A stretch of DNA of 10,083 nt, from positions 1 through 10,083 of the forward strand of contig CAZZLN010000057.1 of the NCBI GenBank assembly GCA_964654945.1, given 5' to 3'. Within the stretch, counting starts at the first letter, position 1, and each line of letters opens with the position of its first letter. The stretch is from HGM11788 sp964654945. Lineage in GTDB: Bacteria > Bacillota > Clostridia > Lachnospirales > CAG-274. Positions 6,383-10,083 of this stretch are shown one piece after another. The translations under genes and the position numbers were made by a program. Under the pieces are notes generated by a model. The model ran no database searches, was not told where the DNA came from, and was given only the letters and a program-made list of their open reading frames with translations.

Positions 6383-8623
6383 ATGCCTGATATAACTGTA
6401 GAGGGAGTTGTTGAAAAAGTAACCTATTACAACTCCGAAAACGGATATGCAGTATTTAACATTACTACTCTTGAAAACATTGATGATGAAATAACCTGTG
6501 TAGGCTATCTGCCTGATATAAAACAGGGTGAAAGTGTCAAAATTTCAGGCACAAAGGTTTTTCATCAGTTTTACGGAGAACAGCTTAATGTAGAAACCTA
6601 TGAAAAAGCAGAGCCTAAAACCGAAAGAGCAATAACATTATATCTTTCAAGCGGTGTAATAAAGGGTATAGGTCCCAGAATCGGCAAAAAAATTGTCGAT
6701 AAATTCGGACTTGATACTCTTAAAATTATGTCTTTAGAACCCGAAAGACTTTCAGAAATAAGAGGTATAAGCAGAGAAAAGGCAATTACCATAGGCGAAA
6801 TTTTTAAGGAACAGGAAGATTTAAGACACGCTATAATGTTTCTTGGCGAATATGGAATTAAGCCTGCATATGCTCTTAAAATATACAAAAAATACAAAGG
6901 CAAAACTATTGATGTTGTAACAAAAAATCCTTATTCTCTTGCAGATGACATAATAGGAATAGGCTTTAAAACAGCTGACAATATTGCTGCAAAGGTTGGA
7001 ATTGCTCCCGATTCAAAATTCAGAATAAGAGCTGGTATAAAATATATGCTAAACTATGCCTCATCAATGGGGCACGTTTATCTGCCCTTTGATACCCTTG
7101 TGAAAAGAACTGCCGAGCTTCTTGAAATTTCTCCTGAAAAAATAGACAATGAAATGACCTCTATGCACATTGAAAGCCATATAAGAATAGAAAGAAATGA
7201 ATATAATCAAAATGTATATCTTAATTTTTTCTTCTATGCTGAGGAATATGTGGCAAGAAGACTTGTGGAGCTTTCAATGGCACAGCTAAAGCTTAATAAC
7301 TATGACAGGGATATTGACGCTCTTGAAGCATCTCAGAAAATAAAATTTGCACCTCAGCAAAGACAGGCTGTAATATCTGCTATGAATAATGGTGTTCTTG
7401 TTATTACAGGAGGCCCCGGCACAGGTAAAACAACTATTATAAATGCCATAATAAAGCTTTGTGAAGCAGAGGGATATGATGTATCTCTTGCCGCTCCTAC
7501 AGGCAGAGCAGCAAAAAGAATGGAGGAAGCAACCGGTCACACTGCACAAACTATACACAGACTTTTAGGAATATCCTATGTAAATGAGGATTCAAGACAG
7601 CAGCATTTTGAAAAAAATGAAGATAACCCTCTTGACACAGACATAATAATAATTGATGAAAGCTCAATGGTTGACATATTGCTTATGCATGGTCTTTTAA
7701 AGGCTGTTCAGGACGGAACACGTCTTATACTTGTAGGAGATGCCAATCAGCTTCCGTCAGTGGGACCGGGAAATGTTCTTAAAGATATTATAAATTCAAA
7801 TGTAATAAAGGTTGAAAAGCTTACGGAAATTTTCAGACAGGCACAGGAAAGCTCAATTGTTACAAATGCTCACAAAATCAACAACGGAGAATACCCTGAC
7901 CTTAATAAAAAAGACAGTGATTTCTTCTTTATGAAACGATATAATATAAATGAGCTTTGCTCACTTATTGTAGGGCTTGTGACCGCAAGACTTCCAAAAT
8001 ATCTTAACTGTGACCCTATTAAGGATATTCAGGTGCTTACACCTATGAGAAAAACCCCTATTGGTGTATATGCTATGAACACAATTTTACAGGAGGCTTT
8101 AAATCCTCCGTCACCTGATAAAAGAGAAAAAGAATTCAGAAAAACTATATATCGTGAGGGTGATAAGGTTATGCAGATTAAAAATAACTATAACACCCAA
8201 TGGAAGATAGTTGACAAAGGCAAAATAACAGATGAGGGTACAGGTGTATTTAACGGTGATGAGGGCATAATCAGCTATATTGATTCAGACAATGAATATG
8301 TTGAGGTTATATTTGATGAGAATAAAGTTGTGCACTATGAATTCAGCCAAATGGACGAGCTGGAGCTTAGCTACGCTGTTACAATTCATAAAAGTCAGGG
8401 AAGCGAATATAAGGCAGTTGTAATGCCTATTCACAGCGGACCTGATATGCTTATGAGCCGTAATCTTCTCTATACAGGGATTACAAGAGCCAAGAAGCTT
8501 GCTGTTATTACAGGCTCTCCGGAGGCAGTTATGAGAATGGTTGATAACAACAGAGAAATTAACAGATTCACCTCTCTTAAAGACAAGATTATTAAATTTA
8601 ATGAATTTGCAAAAGAGCATTAG
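6383..8623 (+). CDS. recD2: RecD2 family 5'-3' DNA helicase
   Basis: This ATP-dependent helicase of superfamily 1B is found in bacteria as RecD2, which works without RecBC in DNA repair and replication-fork upkeep. It has 746 aa, the normal length for RecD2, and the long N-terminal region that separates it from RecD. That region holds an OB-like start (about 1-75) and helix-hairpin-helix segments (about 90-210, GVIKGIGPRIG and LSEIRGISREKA). Helicase motifs follow in order: a Q-like motif FAPQQRQAV (322-330), Walker A GGPGTGKT (343-350), Walker B DESSMVD (425-431), motif III GDANQLPSVGPG (452-463), and TIHKSQGSEY (667-676) with LLYTGITRAK (695-704). All key residues look intact. AAGGTG overlaps the upstream stop codon, so translation is probably coupled to the thioesterase gene. 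The stop codon lies within the terminator hairpin. Confidence 0.95.
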   Translation: MPDITVEGVVEKVTYYNSENGYAVFNITTLENIDDEITCVGYLPDIKQGESVKISGTKVFHQFYGEQLNVETYEKAEPKTERAITLYLSSGVIKGIGPRIGKKIVDKFGLDTLKIMSLEPERLSEIRGISREKAITIGEIFKEQEDLRHAIMFLGEYGIKPAYALKIYKKYKGKTIDVVTKNPYSLADDIIGIGFKTADNIAAKVGIAPDSKFRIRAGIKYMLNYASSMGHVYLPFDTLVKRTAELLEISPEKIDNEMTSMHIESHIRIERNEYNQNVYLNFFFYAEEYVARRLVELSMAQLKLNNYDRDIDALEASQKIKFAPQQRQAVISAMNNGVLVITGGPGTGKTTIINAIIKLCEAEGYDVSLAAPTGRAAKRMEEATGHTAQTIHRLLGISYVNEDSRQQHFEKNEDNPLDTDIIIIDESSMVDILLMHGLLKAVQDGTRLILVGDANQLPSVGPGNVLKDIINSNVIKVEKLTEIFRQAQESSIVTNAHKINNGEYPDLNKKDSDFFFMKRYNINELCSLIVGLVTARLPKYLNCDPIKDIQVLTPMRKTPIGVYAMNTILQEALNPPSPDKREKEFRKTIYREGDKVMQIKNNYNTQWKIVDKGKITDEGTGVFNGDEGIISYIDSDNEYVEVIFDENKVVHYEFSQMDELELSYAVTIHKSQGSEYKAVVMPIHSGPDMLMSRNLLYTGITRAKKLAVITGSPEAVMRMVDNNREINRFTSLKDKIIKFNEFAKEH

Positions 8624-8643
8624 GATTTATCCCAATGCTCTTT
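8612..8643. terminator. Bidirectional terminator between recD2 and the anti-sigma gene
   Basis: AAAGAGCATT (8612-8621) pairs perfectly with AATGCTCTTT (8634-8643), and GGA/TCC can extend the stem inward. The recD2 stop codon (8621-8623) is at the top of the left arm. The minus-strand gene stops at 8648, five bases from the stem. The A- and T-rich ends of the stem supply a short U run in either direction. The stops of the two convergent genes are only about 25 bases apart, so one hairpin would serve both. Confidence 0.75.
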
Positions 8644-8647
8644 AGCT

Positions 8648-9409
8648 TTATTTGTCCACAACCTGCTTAGCCATATTTAAAAGGTCGGTTTTTGAAATAT
8701 TTACGTCCATATCGAGAATACAATATGATATGCCGTTTTCTTCCCACGCTACACTTGATACATCGCTGTATTCAACTTCTTCAGCACCATAGCTTATTTC
8801 AAGCTCTTTATTTTCCATAAGTCTTTTATCTTCATCTGTCAGCTCATAATCAGGCGGAACAAATTTATATTTTATATAATTATAATAAAGACTTACTCCC
8901 TTATAATCAAATTTTTCATAATTATAATAGCTAAAATCAGATGGAGCAAACACAGGGTGAGTTGAAAGATTTAAAATACCCTTATCGGTTTTATACCAAA
9001 AACTAATATCCTTATACTGATGAATTGTATTTCCGTTTTCATCTTTTTCCCGGCTTTCTCCCGGAAGAGCAAAATCAAAATCGTATTCACCAAGCTTTTC
9101 AACATATTTAGGCTCATAATCAATTATACTGCTTAGCTCCTCCTGTGTAGGAAAATGATGAATTTCATCAAGTGATGAAGAACTGCTTGAAGTAGTTGTT
9201 ACCATACCTGCACCAATAACCCCTACTGTTCCGATACCGCAAAGAACAAAACAAAGTGCAATCACTTTTTTAGGATTAATTATAAATTTTTTCATAGAAA
9301 CATTCTCCTTTGCTATAATATTTTTTATTTTTAAAAGCATATCCTCATCAGGAGAAATGTTTTCGGCTTTTTTATTTAAAGCAAGTTTAATATTGTATTC
9401 AAATTTCAT
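8648..9409 (-). CDS. Probable anti-sigma factor: membrane protein with DUF4367-like domain
   Basis: This is a single-pass membrane protein of 253 aa. Residues 1-46 are cytoplasmic and basic, 48-70 are a hydrophobic helix (VIALCFVLCGIGTVGVIGAG), and 74-79 are six serines opening the outer linker. Residues 80-253 are outside, acidic and Tyr-rich. The end (VAWEENGISYCILD...LLNMAKQVV) resembles the C-terminus of DUF4367 domains, which are often encoded next to ECF sigma factors. The role is inferred from context: its start overlaps the sigma gene by 11 bases, and an AAAGGAGG site lies inside the sigma gene. It would hold the sigma factor at the membrane until a surface signal arrives. The cytoplasmic part is short and lacks the HxxxCxxC zinc motif, so it is not a classical ZAS anti-sigma protein. 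It may instead be a sigma-regulated surface protein. Confidence 0.75.
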   Translation of the reverse strand: MKFEYNIKLALNKKAENISPDEDMLLKIKNIIAKENVSMKKFIINPKKVIALCFVLCGIGTVGVIGAGMVTTTSSSSSSLDEIHHFPTQEELSSIIDYEPKYVEKLGEYDFDFALPGESREKDENGNTIHQYKDISFWYKTDKGILNLSTHPVFAPSDFSYYNYEKFDYKGVSLYYNYIKYKFVPPDYELTDEDKRLMENKELEISYGAEEVEYSDVSSVAWEENGISYCILDMDVNISKTDLLNMAKQVVDK

Positions 9410-9914
9410 TTTGCAGTGCCTCCTTTAGCTGCCTTCGGGCAGAACTCAGTCTTGACTTGACAGTACCCTCATAGCATCCCATACTTTTTGCAATTTCTTT
9501 TATACTCATATCATTATAATAATAAAGTATTATGGTGGTTCTATGCTTTAAGCTAAGTTTGTTTATATGTTCAAAGAGTATATTGTCATCAGAATATTTA
9601 TCATAAAATGAACTTTCTGATTTTTCAAAAATGTTTTCAACAGGCAGCAGTTTTTTAGCCTTTTTAATTTCTCTGTATGATAACCTTGTCAGTATTTTAT
9701 AAAACCATGGTTTAAATGCCTTGTTGTCCCTCAGTGATTTTATTGAACGATAGCACTGAATAAATGTTTCCTGAACAACATCTTCAGCTATGTATATATC
9801 ATTGGTTATCAGATATGCGGTTTTGAGAGCCTGTGATGAATACATTTTATATAAATCATCAAGAGCTGATATACTTCCTGACTTTAAATTTTTTATTATA
9901 TTTTCTTCATTCAT
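9399..9914 (-). CDS. ECF-type RNA polymerase sigma factor
   Basis: This sigma factor of the extracytoplasmic-function group directs RNA polymerase to a small stress or envelope regulon. It has 171 aa and only regions 2 and 4. Region 2 spans about 15-82 and includes the core-binding AEDVVQETFIQCYRSI (43-58). Region 4 spans about 117-168, with a helix-turn-helix at 136-160 (MSIKEIAKSMGCYEGTVKSR). It resembles the SigV/SigW/RpoE type, but the subgroup cannot be fixed. A strong AAGGAGG (9921-9927) precedes the ATG by six bases. Its end overlaps the start of the membrane partner by 11 bases (stop TGA inside ATGAAATTTGA), typical of a sigma/anti-sigma pair. A candidate self-recognised promoter lies just upstream. 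Confidence 0.92.
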   Translation of the reverse strand: MNEENIIKNLKSGSISALDDLYKMYSSQALKTAYLITNDIYIAEDVVQETFIQCYRSIKSLRDNKAFKPWFYKILTRLSYREIKKAKKLLPVENIFEKSESSFYDKYSDDNILFEHINKLSLKHRTTIILYYYNDMSIKEIAKSMGCYEGTVKSRLSSARRQLKEALQNEI

Positions 9915-9945
9915 ATTTGCCCTCCTTAGAAGCTTCTGTATATAA

Positions 9946-9971
9946 GAGCATTTTAAAATAAAAACGGTTCA
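9946..9971 (-). promoter_or_regulatory. Candidate ECF autoregulatory promoter
   Basis: Read on the minus strand, TGAACCG (9971-9965) resembles the AAC-containing -35 of ECF promoters. CTC (9948-9946) follows after a 16-base AT-rich spacer where an ECF -10 such as CGTC or CTC is expected. Transcription would start near 9938, leaving about 24 bases with the binding site. ECF factors commonly drive their own gene. No convincing sigma-A pair was seen here. A perfect ten-base palindrome, AGAAGCTTCT (9928-9937), sits at the predicted start of the transcript. Confidence 0.45.
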
Positions 9972-9977
9972 TTTTTT

Positions 9978-10015
9978 GAAAATAAAAATAAGGCTATCTA
10001 AACGATAACCCTATT
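9978..10015 (-). terminator. Terminator-type hairpin pointing left
   Basis: As minus-strand RNA, 10015-10004 (AATAGGGTTATC) pairs with 9998-9987 (GATAGCCTTATT) over 12 pairs, two of them G-U, with a five-base loop. It is followed by TTTATTTT. On the plus strand those two pairs become A-C mismatches and no U run follows, so the structure is directional. It would stop a leftward transcript coming from beyond the right edge before it reaches the sigma factor promoter. Confidence 0.65.
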
Positions 10016-10020
10016 GATTC

Positions 10021-10078
10021 ATTAAATTTATTTACACACAATGTGTACAAGGCTTGTGTATATAGTGAGTGAATTAAT
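10021..10078 (+). repeat. Long imperfect hairpin related to the IS30 leader palindrome
   Basis: As plus-strand RNA, TTTATTTAC (10027-10035) pairs with GTGAGTGAA (10065-10073), and ATGTGTACAAG (10041-10051) pairs with CTTGTGTATAT (10053-10063). Six pairs in total are G-U. An outer ATTAA/TTAAT pair adds to the base. The inner and outer stems are split by a 5/1 internal loop. It matches 181-232 at 36 of 52 positions without gaps. It could be the leader of a mobile element or gene that starts beyond the edge, an operator, or a dispersed repeat. The window ends five bases later, so the context is missing. Confidence 0.55.
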
Positions 10079-10083
10079 AATAT

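Noticed and set aside
7286..7558. Minus-strand open frames within recD2 and other large genes
   Set aside because: They lie wholly inside well-supported genes, lack binding sites and have unlikely Cys- and Ser-rich composition. They are antisense shadows.
1..10083. CRISPR array, tRNA or rRNA genes
   Set aside because: No regularly spaced direct repeats and no recognisable tRNA or rRNA segments were seen on either strand.

Overview
The window looks like chromosomal DNA of a low-GC Gram-positive bacterium, most likely an anaerobic Clostridia member (Lachnospiraceae/Oscillospiraceae type). The grounds are strong AT bias, frequent AGA and ATA codons, GGAGG-type ribosome binding sites, and gene families typical of that group: MtaB, long AlaX, RecD2, and an ECF sigma factor with a DUF4367-like membrane partner. 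I cannot name a species.

Layout. Positions 1-122 are a flank of unlike composition that may hold a coding remnant. Positions 123-1259 are a complete IS30-family insertion sequence with 27-bp imperfect inverted repeats; its transposase is split by a frameshift between the first and second catalytic Asp. Fourteen bases beyond its right end begins (3' end first) a leftward operon at 1274-4263: mtaB (tRNA methylthiotransferase), a long AlaX-type alanyl-tRNA deacylase, and a nicotinamidase-like hydrolase. A short divergent promoter region at 4264-4354 separates it from a rightward 475-aa protein of unknown function with a His/Cys-rich tail. A terminator and a good sigma-A promoter follow, then a two-gene rightward operon: a YbgC-like thioesterase and RecD2. 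RecD2 ends in a hairpin shared with the convergent leftward pair at 8648-9914, an ECF sigma factor and its probable membrane anti-sigma partner. The right edge (9915-10083) holds a candidate ECF autoregulatory promoter, a terminator pointing left, and a long hairpin.

How the genes work together. mtaB and the AlaX gene both act on tRNA (modification next to the anticodon, and clearance of mischarged tRNA). The nicotinamidase-like gene would feed NAD salvage. The sigma/anti-sigma pair is a self-contained signalling module with 11-bp overlapping genes.

I see no clear new multi-gene system. The best leads are a 52-nt hairpin family present both in the IS leader and at the right edge (36/52 identical without gaps), and the unrecognised 475-aa protein with a metal-binding-type tail and a possible internal duplication.
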